DNA from: Nitrospinaceae bacterium
GTDB taxonomy: Bacteria; Nitrospinota; Nitrospinia; Nitrospinales; Nitrospinaceae
Length of the DNA: 64,000 nt
Reading direction: 5' to 3'
Assembly: GCA_028278405.1 (NCBI GenBank)
Contig: JANQEK010000003.1
Location: 62,001 to 126,000 of the forward strand
Part shown: positions 49,302-58,688 of the stretch, one piece after another
How positions within the stretch are numbered: position 1 is the first letter of the stretch
How the letters are laid out: every line of letters starts with the position of its first letter
Notes under the pieces: generated by a model
Seen by the model: only the letters and a program-made list of their open reading frames with translations
Databases searched by the model: none
Told to the model about the DNA's origin: nothing
Position numbers and translations under genes: made by a program

Positions 49302-51383
49302 CTATTTTTCCGAAGACGAATCTTTTCCTTTCGAGATGCTCCCCTTTAACGAATTCAGGATATAGGTGTTCAGCCAGAAAAGATTCATGGTGTCTCTACG
49401 GCTTCCCGGAACGAAGACCTTCAAATAGTCAGGGTTATCGAGAACCCGATCAGATGTTTGAGGAAGTATATCTTCGAGACTTCTCTTCATACAATTTATA
49501 CCCGAATACGTTTTGCAGAACAACTCCCCCCAGGAAGTAAGATATATGGTGATCACGCTTCCAATGCGTTCCAGACGCTTGGAAACAAAGTTGGAGTATT
49601 CTTTATGGGTTTTGCATTCGTTAATGTTTCCTATGGTGATTTCTCTGGGAATGGGATTGCCAAAGTCCACAATAAAGAAAACCTGCTGTATGAAAGCGTT
49701 TGCCAACAAGTCTTCATTGGAGATGTCGGAGATATTCACTTGTGCCAGAAAACTGGACAGATCACCGAGAAGAGATTTGAGGTCTTGATCTTTGATCGAT
49801 TGTTGCTCGGCCCGCAACAGAAGCACAGTATCATCATTGTATAAATTGTTGAAACAGGTGAAAGCGATCAGGAATTGCAGTGTGGAGGCCTTTTTAATAA
49901 TATTGTCCGGTGGAATCAGGTCAAGCAAGGCCAGAGTTTTACCGCGAATCAGATACCAGGTTCCCTTGTCAGAAGGACTCGCTTGATGCAATAAAAAAGT
50001 CAGTTCCTTCTCGCTGGTTTCCCCGTCGACCAGTGCAAACAGATTCTCCACCTTGTTTAGAGTTTTACGATAAAAACTGAATAATTTTCTTCCCAGGAGA
50101 TGAGTGTCTCTTTCAGAAATCAGGCTTTCGCCGGGTCCCAGCTTTGAATTGGCTTCCGAGATTTTTTTGTAGGAGTTCATCAATATCTGGTTCATCCGGT
50201 TTCCAAGAGCCACCTTTTTCATCATTTGCCAATCCAGGTACGAATTGAGCTTTTCGACGGTTCCCGGATTCCAGTCCCAGCCATTAATCAGCTCAATCAA
50301 CATTTTCTTGTTGGAGTCCGTGCTTCCATGAGTCAGCTCGTAATTGTTGACCCTGGACCCCGTCTTCAAATAAAACGCGATACGAAGGGCATCGACTTCG
50401 CGTTCGGTTTTGGTGGTCAGGAAATATCGTTCTACTCTCTCGAAGAGGTTTTTATAGGTATCTATTTTTTCGTAAGGGACGCCGGCAAATATTTTTTTCT
50501 TAATGTCGTGACAGAGCAAGTTGGATTTCGTGTTGTTGAACATATACTCTTCCAACAGACCCATTTTGATAAGAGTTTTAAACGGAGCTTTGAACGATTT
50601 GATCAAAGTCCATATGGATCCGCCAAAAAATTCACCCTGGGAGATGTCGTCCACATTACCGATATCCAGAAAATCGTCCGGGTTCAGTAACGTTTGGTTG
50701 GTTTTGACCAGGTGGTACAGCTTTTTATACATATGGTCGTCTGTATTGAGTGGTACGATCCACCAGAAAGGAAATTTCCCGCCTGTAATGACTGCTGTCC
50801 GGTACATTTCCTCTTTTAGCAGCTTTGCCAGGGCGGAGCCGGTGCTTTCCGAGTCACTTTCACCAAAAATATTGTTTTTGACATCAAGGATATCGTTATT
50901 GAAAAAATGAATTTCAAGATTGAAAGTGTTCCAGGTCCACTCTTCAATGGCTTTCAGCTTTTTGTCGAATAACTCCAGTCTTTCGATAGAGACGCTGTTT
51001 TTGTCGACCAGCAGGGTGAAATCCAAGTCGGATTTCTGGCTTTGAGCCATGGAACCCGTGCTTCCCATAAGCAGTACGGTATCGATAAAGGGAGAATGGT
51101 TTTCGCCGCCTCTCATGATGGTTTTTGGAAAGAGACGCTCCGCTGCCATTTGGCATTCGTGATTGATTTTAAAATTGTAAATCCCGCATGGTGTATCGCC
51201 CTCAATATAGCCGGGGAGACCTTTCTGATTGATGTGCAGTAGCCGGGGAATGAGGGTGAAAACGAGACGATCGGTCGGGGAAAGCGTTTCCAGGATGCGT
51301 TGGATTTTGAACTGGTTGTAACGCAGGAATAATTGCCGATTGTTGAAAAGTGTGTTGGAAATTTTAGTTTTAGAATCGTTCAT
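49302..51383 (-). CDS. Class I (CyaA-type) adenylate cyclase homologue
   Basis: The 693-residue protein from ATG 51383 (a TTG at 51431 would add 16) matches the catalytic N-terminal half of the E. coli class I adenylate cyclase. The nucleotidyltransferase signature is GSTGSMAQSQKSDLDFTLLV (GS...DxD, residues about 107-126). It is followed by KAIEEWTWNTFNLEIHFFND, STGSALAKLLKEEMYRTAV and SIWTLIKSFKAPFKTLIKMG. These match the ordered blocks of CyaA; the last 250 residues are more diverged and shorter than the 848-residue E. coli protein. cAMP synthesis is the likely activity, but the C-terminal regulatory part may differ. No crp gene is in the window. Confidence 0.82.
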   Translation of the reverse strand: MNDSKTKISNTLFNNRQLFLRYNQFKIQRILETLSPTDRLVFTLIPRLLHINQKGLPGYIEGDTPCGIYNFKINHECQMAAERLFPKTIMRGGENHSPFIDTVLLMGSTGSMAQSQKSDLDFTLLVDKNSVSIERLELFDKKLKAIEEWTWNTFNLEIHFFNNDILDVKNNIFGESDSESTGSALAKLLKEEMYRTAVITGGKFPFWWIVPLNTDDHMYKKLYHLVKTNQTLLNPDDFLDIGNVDDISQGEFFGGSIWTLIKSFKAPFKTLIKMGLLEEYMFNNTKSNLLCHDIKKKIFAGVPYEKIDTYKNLFERVERYFLTTKTEREVDALRIAFYLKTGSRVNNYELTHGSTDSNKKMLIELINGWDWNPGTVEKLNSYLDWQMMKKVALGNRMNQILMNSYKKISEANSKLGPGESLISERDTHLLGRKLFSFYRKTLNKVENLFALVDGETSEKELTFLLHQASPSDKGTWYLIRGKTLALLDLIPPDNIIKKASTLQFLIAFTCFNNLYNDDTVLLLRAEQQSIKDQDLKSLLGDLSSFLAQVNISDISNEDLLANAFIQQVFFIVDFGNPIPREITIGNINECKTHKEYSNFVSKRLERIGSVITIYLTSWGELFCKTYSGINCMKRSLEDILPQTSDRVLDNPDYLKVFVPGSRRDTMNLFWLNTYILNSLKGSISKGKDSSSEK

Positions 51384-51556
51384 AGATTTCCGGAAAAACG
51401 GCCAAAACAAATTTAATCGTCCCTCTATCAATTATAAGGGTTTGTTTTAGGAAAACCCCATAATTTTGTGCAAAATCGACCTCAAAAAAAGTTAACGTAA
51501 ATCAATTTTTGTATCGGCAAATGGTGCTTTAAAGTTATATAATTTTAAGGTAGTGA

Positions 51557-53134
51557 ATGATCCGTCTGCGGTTTCCAAGAAACTGCTCCCGCCTGATCAC
51601 GATGAGCTGGTTCAAGGAGAAGCTTTCCCTCATCGATACTCTGAAACCCTCAGCTTCTGAATTTTCATTGGAAGAAAAACCCCGTTTACTCAAATCAAAA
51701 CTGTACTGGGTGGGTATTCTGTACTTTGCGGAAGGATTTCCCCTCGGTGTTTTCTATGACGTGTTTCCAGTTCATTTCCGGCAACAGGGAGTGGATTTGT
51801 GGCAAATAGGTTTCATGAGTCTACTGGGCTTAGCTTGGACCTTGAAGTTCTTATGGGCTCCTGCAGTGGATTATTTCCGTCATCACCGGAAATGGATTTT
51901 TGTCATGGATTTTTTTATGGGAATGGTCCTGTTGGCCTTCGCTATCATCCTGGATTTCGGACCGTGGGTTTGGGTGGCCATCGGGTTATTCACGATATTT
52001 TCAGCGACCAGTGATATTGCTATCGATGGTTACACCATCGAGATGCTGGAAAAAAATGAGCTGGGATTGGCCAATGGTATTCGAAATGGCATGTACCGGG
52101 TCGGAATGCTGGGCGCGGGTGTGATTTTAATTCTCAGTGATTATTTATCCTGGAGTTCCACCTACCTGGCTGGAACGGTTATCTTATGCCTTTGCGGAGT
52201 AATATGCCTGTTGGCGCCAAAAGAAAAATCCTATCACACCCGTTCCGTTCATTCGGTCAAAGCAGAATGGACTCTCCTGGTTCAGCATCCTTACGCGCTG
52301 ACACTGGTTTATCTTTTTATTCTGGGTGCGGTACGCCTGGTGGATTGGAAGCTGAATTTTTCTGAAGGGTTACCTTACTTGTGGCCGGGTTTACTTTTGT
52401 TTTCCGGTGTGATTCTTCTACTGAGTCGCAGCGTGGCCCGTTCCAATTCCGAAAACAACGGTTCCTTGCGGGAAAACCTGAATGAAGGGCCTATGTTCGG
52501 TGCCTTGTTCGAACTGGCACAACGTCCTTATATTATTCCAATCATCATTTTTATCCTGATTTACAAACTGGCGGATTCTTCCATGGGATTTATGGTTAAA
52601 CCGTTTTGGGTTGATACCGGGTTTACCGCCACGGAAATCGGTCTGGTCTCCGTTAATATTGGATTGGGCTTGTCCATCGCGGGCGGACTGGTGGGAGGAT
52701 GGTTTACCGATCGCTATGGAATTTTCAAGGGCATCTGGGTGCTGGGTTTGGCACAGGCGATTTCCAACCTGGGGTATGCAGGGGTGGCGTTTACAATTCC
52801 TCAGGCCGTGGAAGGCGTTGAGCTGACCACAAACTATAAACTAATGATGTATAGCGCCAGTGTCGTGGAATCCTTCACCGGTGGTTTGGGTTCCGCAGCT
52901 TTCCTGGCATTTCTAATGGCCATCGTTAATAAAAAGCGTTCCGCTTCCGAGTATGCCCTGTTGTCTTCCATCTTTGCTCTCAGCCGATCGGTGGCCGGTT
53001 GGGCGGGAGGATTCGGGGCCGAGGCCATGGGATATGGGCCGTATTTCACTTTGACGTTCTTCCTGGCATTTCCCGCTTATCTGTTCCTGCCCTGGGTGAA
53101 ACGAATGCTCGAATACACCAAGACCTGGGATTAA
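51557..53134 (+). CDS. AmpG/PAT-family MFS transporter
   Basis: The 525-residue protein has about 12 membrane segments and the peptide-acetyl-CoA-transporter (AmpG-like) pattern: ILYFAEGFPLGVFYDVFPVHFR, then WTLKFLWAPAVDYFRHHRKWI, FSATSDIAIDGYTIEML and MVKPFWVDTGFTATEIGLVS. AmpG family members import anhydromuropeptides for cell-wall recycling; similar sequences carry other solutes. ATG 51557 with AAGG upstream is used; ATG 51602 (SWFKEKLS) is possible. It is followed by an esterase gene 10 nt later. Confidence 0.85.
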   Translation: MIRLRFPRNCSRLITMSWFKEKLSLIDTLKPSASEFSLEEKPRLLKSKLYWVGILYFAEGFPLGVFYDVFPVHFRQQGVDLWQIGFMSLLGLAWTLKFLWAPAVDYFRHHRKWIFVMDFFMGMVLLAFAIILDFGPWVWVAIGLFTIFSATSDIAIDGYTIEMLEKNELGLANGIRNGMYRVGMLGAGVILILSDYLSWSSTYLAGTVILCLCGVICLLAPKEKSYHTRSVHSVKAEWTLLVQHPYALTLVYLFILGAVRLVDWKLNFSEGLPYLWPGLLLFSGVILLLSRSVARSNSENNGSLRENLNEGPMFGALFELAQRPYIIPIIIFILIYKLADSSMGFMVKPFWVDTGFTATEIGLVSVNIGLGLSIAGGLVGGWFTDRYGIFKGIWVLGLAQAISNLGYAGVAFTIPQAVEGVELTTNYKLMMYSASVVESFTGGLGSAAFLAFLMAIVNKKRSASEYALLSSIFALSRSVAGWAGGFGAEAMGYGPYFTLTFFLAFPAYLFLPWVKRMLEYTKTWD

Positions 53135-53144
53135 TGCGATACCT

Positions 53145-53801
53145 ATGAACATCCAGTTTGTCTATCTGCACGGTTTTGCTTCCAGCCCTCAATCCCAAAA
53201 AGCCACGGCTTTTACCAGACGGTTTAAGGAATTGGGTCTGCCATTGGAGGTTCCGGATCTGGAAGGGGATGATTTCAAACATCTGACCGTTTCCCGGCAA
53301 CTCGGAATTATAGAAAAAACCCTGGATTCATTTCCGGGCGTCTCTTTTGGGTTGATTGGAAGCAGTATGGGAGGATATCTGGCTGCTATGACGTCACAAT
53401 TGCGACCCGAAGTAAAAGGGGCGTTCTTGATGTGTCCGGGATTCAACTTCATTCAGAGGTGGCGGACGGCGCTTTCGTCGGAAATTGGAGAGGCTGGTGG
53501 AGATGGCTTGATCCGGGTTTTTAATTATCGTTACAATAAAACCATGGAGTTGGACCTCGGTATTTTTGAGGATGCGGAAAAGTGGGAAGCAATTGAATAC
53601 AAAAGGCCTGTGCCAACCCGGATCGTTCACGGCATCCATGATGATACCGTGGATATTGCAGAATCACGGAATTTTGCGGAGAAACACCCATGGGCCAGCT
53701 TGAAAGAGGTAGATTCTGACCATGGATTGCTTTCCCACCTGGATTGGATTCTGGAAGATTGTGTTGATTTTTTTAGTGTTCAAGGCCTTATATCCATTTA
53801 A
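53145..53801 (+). CDS. YqiA-like alpha/beta-hydrolase (UPF0227-type esterase)
   Basis: The 218-residue protein has the small esterase fold: VYLHGFASSPQSQKATAFTR, the nucleophile elbow GSSMGGYLAAM, Asp in HGIHDDTVDI and His in SDHGLLSHL. These give a Ser-Asp-His triad. The substrate is unknown (short-chain esters or thioesters in homologues). It lies 10 nt after the transporter gene and 50 nt before the response-regulator gene. Confidence 0.87.
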   Translation: MNIQFVYLHGFASSPQSQKATAFTRRFKELGLPLEVPDLEGDDFKHLTVSRQLGIIEKTLDSFPGVSFGLIGSSMGGYLAAMTSQLRPEVKGAFLMCPGFNFIQRWRTALSSEIGEAGGDGLIRVFNYRYNKTMELDLGIFEDAEKWEAIEYKRPVPTRIVHGIHDDTVDIAESRNFAEKHPWASLKEVDSDHGLLSHLDWILEDCVDFFSVQGLISI

Positions 53802-53851
53802 ACTGGATGTTAGGAATCCCGTAATTATGTGACTCAGGATAAGAAAAGCTG

Positions 53852-54556
53852 ATGGCAGATTCTCCCCAGAAAGATCAACAGTACACTCTGCTACTGGTCG
53901 ATGACGACCCGGAAATCCTGACGCTTTTGCAAAGAAAGTTTAAGGATGAGCCCTTCAAGATTTTTACTGCGGCGGAAGGGGCTTCGGCTTTGAGTATTGT
54001 GAAGACTGAAAAGCCTGACTTGATTGTGCTGGACGTAAGGATGCCCGGATTGAGTGGTCTGGAAATTTGCCGCTTTCTCAAAGCAGATAAAAATACTCGA
54101 GAAATTCCTATCATCATACTATCTGCACGGAGCGATGAAATTGACCGTGTATTGGGACTCGAGTTTGGAGCGGATGACTATGTAACCAAACCGTTCAACT
54201 CCAAGGAATTGATTTTAAGAATTCACAATGTCTTGAAGCGGGTTTACAAAGGGGGAGAAAGCACCGATGGTTTCACAATGGGTGATCTGACAGTGGATTT
54301 TCTGAAACACGAAGTGACGGTAAAAGGCCAACCCATTCAACTCACCCTTACAGAATTCAAGCTTCTGTCCTCTTTGCTCGAAACGGTCGGGCAGGTAAAG
54401 ACCCGGGAATATCTCTTGGAGCATGTTTGGGATCATGGAGACGGAGTTTTTTCCCGCACGATTGATACCCATATCCAAAGATTGCGGACCAAACTGAAAG
54501 AAGCCGGTCATCACATCGAAACCGTCCGTGGCGTGGGCTATCGGTTTCAGGAATAA
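53852..54556 (+). CDS. OmpR/PhoB-family response regulator (orphan)
   Basis: The 234-residue protein has a receiver domain (about 10-125) with acidic pocket DDDPEI, phosphoacceptor D61 in VLDVRMPG and the conserved VTKPF lysine. A winged-helix DNA-binding domain follows (about 137-233: LTLTEFKLLSSLLE, then THIQRLRTKLKEAG, GVGYRFQE). The binding targets are unknown. No histidine kinase gene lies beside it, so its partner is elsewhere. It follows the esterase gene by 50 nt. Confidence 0.93.
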   Translation: MADSPQKDQQYTLLLVDDDPEILTLLQRKFKDEPFKIFTAAEGASALSIVKTEKPDLIVLDVRMPGLSGLEICRFLKADKNTREIPIIILSARSDEIDRVLGLEFGADDYVTKPFNSKELILRIHNVLKRVYKGGESTDGFTMGDLTVDFLKHEVTVKGQPIQLTLTEFKLLSSLLETVGQVKTREYLLEHVWDHGDGVFSRTIDTHIQRLRTKLKEAGHHIETVRGVGYRFQE

Positions 54557-54634
54557 CCCTTAGTTTAATTTGGGTTAAGGATATTCGATCAACGTATTTT
54601 CCCTCCTCGTAAAGTTATTGCATCCCGAAAAATG

Positions 54635-54650
54635 TGACACAATTGTGTCA
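54635..54650. promoter_or_regulatory. Perfect 16-bp palindrome, likely operator for the XRE gene
   Basis: TGACACAATTGTGTCA is an exact inverted repeat with no gap, 74 nt upstream of the XRE-type regulator's ATG. Dyads of this size are typical binding sites for a homodimeric HTH protein; autoregulation by the adjacent regulator is the simplest guess. The phosphorylated form of the PhoB-type regulator upstream usually binds direct repeats instead. Confidence 0.6.
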
Positions 54651-54723
54651 TTCCCTTGATTCAGCGTTAACGGACTTTTCATATCTTAGATGCATGTAAC
54701 TAACACTATATTAAGAGGTTATC

Positions 54724-55146
54724 ATGCACAGTCAAAGTAAAAACCCATCGGGAAATCCGGCAACCGTTGGAGGGCGGTTGAAGTATTGGAGAAAAGTTTC
54801 AAGGTTGCGCTTGGTCGATGTGGCCTCCCTGATTCACGTGTCGCAAGGTTCTTTATCGGATTTGGAAAACGACAAATCCCTGCCTTCGGCGGTGACCCTG
54901 ACTGGTCTGTGTCAAAAAACAGATATGAATCTTTACTGGCTGTTGACCGGTGAAGGATCCATGGTCAGTAAAGAGGAAAGATATCAAGCGGAGTCTCAAG
55001 CTGTCAGCAATTTGATGGCTTGGATGCAGGATAAAGATTTTCGTAAAACGGTGATGAAACTCCTGAATATTTTTGAGAAGGGTTCGTCGGCACAGAAGGC
55101 TCAAATTCGCGGTTTTATTGCTGGAGTCGAAGCGGACCACGACTGA
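54724..55146 (+). CDS. XRE-family (HTH_3/Cro-C1) regulator
   Basis: The 140-residue protein has an HTH DNA-binding domain (about 15-70: GRLKYWRKVSRLRLVDVASL, then HVSQGSLSDLENDKSLPSAV, MNLYWLLTGEGSM) similar to Cro/C1-type repressors. The rest is a short helical region possibly for dimerisation. AAGAGG lies 6 nt before ATG 54724. The perfect palindrome at 54635-54650 is a candidate operator. Converges with batE. Confidence 0.88.
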   Translation: MHSQSKNPSGNPATVGGRLKYWRKVSRLRLVDVASLIHVSQGSLSDLENDKSLPSAVTLTGLCQKTDMNLYWLLTGEGSMVSKEERYQAESQAVSNLMAWMQDKDFRKTVMKLLNIFEKGSSAQKAQIRGFIAGVEADHD

Positions 55147-55158
55147 ATTCATTTCGCT

Positions 55159-55914
55159 TCATCCTGCGATATGGGACTTCAGGGCCCAGCCCTTTTTCGC
55201 GTCGAGCAATTCTATTTCATACCAGTTCCCTTTTTCCTTTGAAATAGAAACAGGGGTTCCTCGATGCAGTTGGAATAAAACCACTGAAGAGGTATTCCAA
55301 TCTGAATATACGTCGATTTGCTCGGGAAGGATGACACCCACAGATTGGTGAGAGTCCTTATGCCATCGAAAACCGGTTGAGACCGCAGCCAATACCAGGA
55401 AAGCCAGAAAAATGTTTCGGGCTGACTGAGTGGCGGGTGTTCTATATCGCAACCCTATCCCCACTGAAATCCAAAAAAAGAAGTTGATCCAAAACAAACC
55501 TGTCTTGTGCTCCTCCAAATTGAGGTCACGGGTCCAGAACAGTATCGTCTCCAGCGGGTGGGGATTTCGCCCATCCAATTGGTCCTCCGTTTGACGAATT
55601 GCATATTCAAGATTGGCTTCGACATCTTCGTTTCGCGGTAACAGGTTTTGAGCTTTTATGTAGTGAAGAATTGCCTTCGGAAGTTTATTCATCCGGAAGT
55701 ATGTATTGCCCAGGTTGTAGTGTAAGTGTCCATTTTTCATGCCTTCCGCGATCGCCTGTTCATATAATTCCGCCGCCTCACTAAACCGGTCTTGGTTGTA
55801 CAGCTGGTTTGCCTGGCTGATTTTCTGAGAAACTTGACCCAATATTGTTGCCGGCAACAAAAGAATTCCCATCCAGACAATAAATGATTTTATGTACAGG
55901 CCCCGTGTTTTCAC
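55159..55914 (-). CDS. batE: BatE-like TPR/SH3 protein
   Basis: The 251-residue protein has a signal peptide (VWMGILLLPATILG), about two to three TPRs (residues 35-110, AELYEQAIAEG, LHYNLGNTYFRMNKLPKAI), two membrane segments (about 135-175, WINFFFWISVGIG) and a C-terminal bacterial SH3-like domain (VGVILPEQIDVYSDWNTSSV, then WYEIELLDAKKGWALKSHI). This is the BatE layout of the Bacteroides aerotolerance cluster. Its start overlaps the batD stop by 4 nt (ATGA). It ends the cluster. Confidence 0.82.
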   Translation of the reverse strand: MKTRGLYIKSFIVWMGILLLPATILGQVSQKISQANQLYNQDRFSEAAELYEQAIAEGMKNGHLHYNLGNTYFRMNKLPKAILHYIKAQNLLPRNEDVEANLEYAIRQTEDQLDGRNPHPLETILFWTRDLNLEEHKTGLFWINFFFWISVGIGLRYRTPATQSARNIFLAFLVLAAVSTGFRWHKDSHQSVGVILPEQIDVYSDWNTSSVVLFQLHRGTPVSISKEKGNWYEIELLDAKKGWALKSHIAG

Positions 55915-57749
55915 GATTTTTTCTCCAGTTGGTTCAACAGGTTTCTGACATCCTGGATCATATCCTCAGGGAGGCTTCCATCCACAGGAGCATATTGAAA
56001 GGTTTCATGCTTTTCGAGAAGCTCCTGGGTTGCCTGAACTTCACTCATACTGAAATTCCCTTTCTGCAACTTTTCCCTCACCTCGGTCGATGTGATCGCT
56101 GTTCCCTGGAGGTTCAAAATATTGCCCAGGTATTCGCGGACGATCAATGATAGCTCTCGAGCCATTTCCTTTGGGTCCATGTCCGGCGAAAGGTCGCTCA
56201 ATCGTTTTTGAGCCTGTTTGAAGGCGCCATGACTTCTGGAAAAGGCAATATCGTATTTCAGGCGCTGTTGGCGTTTGTGGAATTGGCCGTAAAGGATAAA
56301 CAGTCCGGCAGGTAATAGCAGTCCTATTCCGTACAATATATTTGAGCCGGTCACAAAGTTTCGGTTTTCAAAAAATTCCGGTCCGGTATGAATTGGCAGG
56401 ATGTCCTCTCCCGTATTTTTGATCGAATTTCCGGTTTTGCCGGCGCTGTCTAAACCCGGTTCAACCACTTTGGGTTTGGATCCATTTTTACCGGGCAAAA
56501 TCGAGAGGAGTAGAGCTCGTGTTTGAATGGATACGTAATCACCTTTTGTCGGATCAAAATAGCTTAGGGGTATGGAGGGAACCTGTAGTTTTCCGGATAT
56601 CAGAGGAACCAGGGCATAGGTATAAACCTTTTTTCCTGAAACAGTCTGGGTTCCACCCGTTTGTTGAAAACTCGATTGGTCTGCATACACTTTAAAATTA
56701 TTTCCCCATCGAGGGGAGGGCAGAGAGAGATCCTTGATATTGCCCTGTCCTGTAACTGCAACTGTCAGGGTTGTGGTGTCTCCTACCTCGATTTCCGTCC
56801 TGCTCAATTCTGACGAGATCGTGAAATCCCCTACCAGATTGGAAAAATTCTGAGGACGATTCTTTTGAGGCAGCGGTAGCACATTGAGAGTGATTGCTTT
56901 CGTTTTTAGTGTTTTATGCTGTAAGCGGCCAAAGTTGTTGAAGACGGAACCTTGGTCGAAAGGATCGAATGGGTCCTGGGAGTGACCACCGCGTGACGAG
57001 TCGACCTTGTCGAGTTCGATAACACTGGCTGGGATTCCTGTTTTGCCGGAACGCAGGGGAAATAAAGCGGTGGAAATCTCATAGGAAAGGTAACGGATGC
57101 CGTTGACGATGCGCGTGTATTGAGCCGGGTCCTTCAGGGTTTGTTCACGGAACCCCGGGAATTGGGTGTCGATCGCTAGATTTCTAATTCTTACACGGTG
57201 ATAGATCCGTAAAGTTGCAGTTATTTGCTCCTGAACGTAAGGTTTCTTGTTGGAAACCACCATCTCTGCAAAAACTTCCTGCGATGTGTCCGGGATAGCA
57301 GAGACTTCTCTCACGATCAAAGTGATGGGCGTGGTCTTGTATTTGCTTCCATCAATTTCCACGGTAACTGGATTGATGGTGAAGTTTCCCGTCTCTTTGG
57401 GAATCAAGACAAAATTGTAGGTAATAGATGAGGATTGATCGCCGTTGATGATTTGAGCGGAAGATGAAGATCCCAGAGGTCTTATTTTGAAAGTATCAAG
57501 AATTGGCAGTTCTGGTGGTGGAGAGTTTTGCGTTCCTTCCACCATGACGGAAAAATAAATGCTGTCTTCGAGTGTAAGTTCCTGTTTGTCGACCGATGCA
57601 GTGACTTGAATATCCGCCGGCCGCGCGGTTCCTGTTGCGAGGAATATCGATGCCAGTATCCACAAAATAGCTCCAGTTGTAGATTTCAATTTTTTGTGGG
57701 ATCGCGGAGAGCGGGGTCTACCAGTCTTTGTCATGGTCCGTAAATACAT
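55911..57749 (-). CDS. batD: BatD family protein
   Basis: The 612-residue protein has an N-terminal signal or anchor (GAILWILASIFLATGTARPA), repeated beta-sandwich-type segments (VTASVDKQELTLEDSIYFSV, then GNFTINPVTVEIDGSKYKTT and VGDFTISSELSRTEIEVGDT), and a C-terminal membrane segment (about 467-485, ILYGIGLLLPAGLFILYGQF). A cytoplasmic tail follows. BatD is the oxygen-tolerance membrane protein of the Bat cluster. ATG 57749 overlaps the batC end by 32 nt; a later ATG 57734 (TKTGRP) is also possible. Confidence 0.86.
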   Translation of the reverse strand: MYLRTMTKTGRPRSPRSHKKLKSTTGAILWILASIFLATGTARPADIQVTASVDKQELTLEDSIYFSVMVEGTQNSPPPELPILDTFKIRPLGSSSSAQIINGDQSSSITYNFVLIPKETGNFTINPVTVEIDGSKYKTTPITLIVREVSAIPDTSQEVFAEMVVSNKKPYVQEQITATLRIYHRVRIRNLAIDTQFPGFREQTLKDPAQYTRIVNGIRYLSYEISTALFPLRSGKTGIPASVIELDKVDSSRGGHSQDPFDPFDQGSVFNNFGRLQHKTLKTKAITLNVLPLPQKNRPQNFSNLVGDFTISSELSRTEIEVGDTTTLTVAVTGQGNIKDLSLPSPRWGNNFKVYADQSSFQQTGGTQTVSGKKVYTYALVPLISGKLQVPSIPLSYFDPTKGDYVSIQTRALLLSILPGKNGSKPKVVEPGLDSAGKTGNSIKNTGEDILPIHTGPEFFENRNFVTGSNILYGIGLLLPAGLFILYGQFHKRQQRLKYDIAFSRSHGAFKQAQKRLSDLSPDMDPKEMARELSLIVREYLGNILNLQGTAITSTEVREKLQKGNFSMSEVQATQELLEKHETFQYAPVDGSLPEDMIQDVRNLLNQLEKKS

Positions 57750-58560
57750 CCTTCATTTTGCCCTGCATTTGGCGTCGGGCGATTTTTTTCAGGTCTTCAG
57801 AAAGCGAACCCAGCCAGCGCTCGGCTTCCTCCGGCGTCATTTGGGTCATTTCCTGAAGGGCATCCTGAACGGCTCGTTCTTCTTTTGCTTTATGTTCCTC
57901 TTCGCTTGAAGGATTGGGAATTGGCGGGGTAGGAGACTTGCTGGAAGAATCGGGTTGGTTACGGGGTTTATGATTAGCGGTTTGTTCGTTCTTCAGCCCT
58001 TCGGGTTTCAGAGTTTTTTGCGGGTTCTCCGGTGAGTCTTGAGGATTGTTGGGACGGTCGCTTGTGGCTTGCTGTTTTAAAATGTTCTCGTCACGCGGGC
58101 CGACCCGACCCGATCCGTGTGCTTCCTTCTGTTGTTTTCGTACCCATTCCAGGTTGAATTTGCTATCCATGTCACCCGAATCCAGTTCCAGCGCCTTTTT
58201 GTAGGCATCGATCGATTCATCCATATAACCCATCCGGTAATAAGCGTTTCCCATATTGTAATAGGATTTTTGCCTTAGAGTAGGTGAAGTTTTTTCAGCT
58301 AGGGCTTTTTTGTAAGCTTCCACCGCTTCATCATAGCGTCCCTGGCGGTAAAGGCTGTTGGCCAGATTATAAGTCACATTCACATTATCCGGCCGTTCCA
58401 GTTGCGATGCCTGAAATTTTGCCGTGGCCTGATCGTATTCCTCTTGGTTGTAATGGGAAATACCCTCCCGCGCTTTGGAGTCAAGCGAATCAGCCAGGGC
58501 TTCCGGAAGCGCTCCTAATGTTGCTATCCATCCGGCAATGATGTAGATCAATAATTTCAT
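57718..58560 (-). CDS. batC: BatC-like TPR protein
   Basis: The 280-residue protein has a signal peptide (LLIYIIAGWIATLGALPEAL), three TPRs (residues about 32-140: GISHYNQEEYDQATAKFQAS, LANSLYRQGRYDEAVEAYKK, AYYRMGYMDESIDAYKKALE), and a Pro/Ser/Asn-rich linker. It ends in a charged helix with MTQMTPEEAERWLGSLSEDL. This matches BatC (TPR partner in the Bat membrane complex). It overlaps batD downstream. Upstream lies the Bax-inhibitor terminator, so it must have its own promoter between 58561 and 58688 or read through. Confidence 0.82.
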   Translation of the reverse strand: MKLLIYIIAGWIATLGALPEALADSLDSKAREGISHYNQEEYDQATAKFQASQLERPDNVNVTYNLANSLYRQGRYDEAVEAYKKALAEKTSPTLRQKSYYNMGNAYYRMGYMDESIDAYKKALELDSGDMDSKFNLEWVRKQQKEAHGSGRVGPRDENILKQQATSDRPNNPQDSPENPQKTLKPEGLKNEQTANHKPRNQPDSSSKSPTPPIPNPSSEEEHKAKEERAVQDALQEMTQMTPEEAERWLGSLSEDLKKIARRQMQGKMKDVFTDHDKDW

Positions 58561-58624
58561 AGGGCGATTTTAACATTAAATCTCTAATGTCGGTTGTTCA
58601 AGAAACTTCAGGGTGAGGGGTCAC

Positions 58625-58663
58625 CAAAAATAAAAGGGTTTCCCGAAAAGAGGGAAACCCTTT
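58625..58663 (-). terminator. Intrinsic terminator of the Bax-inhibitor gene
   Basis: On the minus strand AAAGGGTTTCCC (58663-58652) pairs perfectly over 12 bp with GGGAAACCCTTT (58644-58633), loop of 7, then TATTTTT. It lies between the Bax-inhibitor-like gene and batC. Confidence 0.85.
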
Positions 58664-58688
58664 GGTGTGATTAAAACAGATATTGAAA

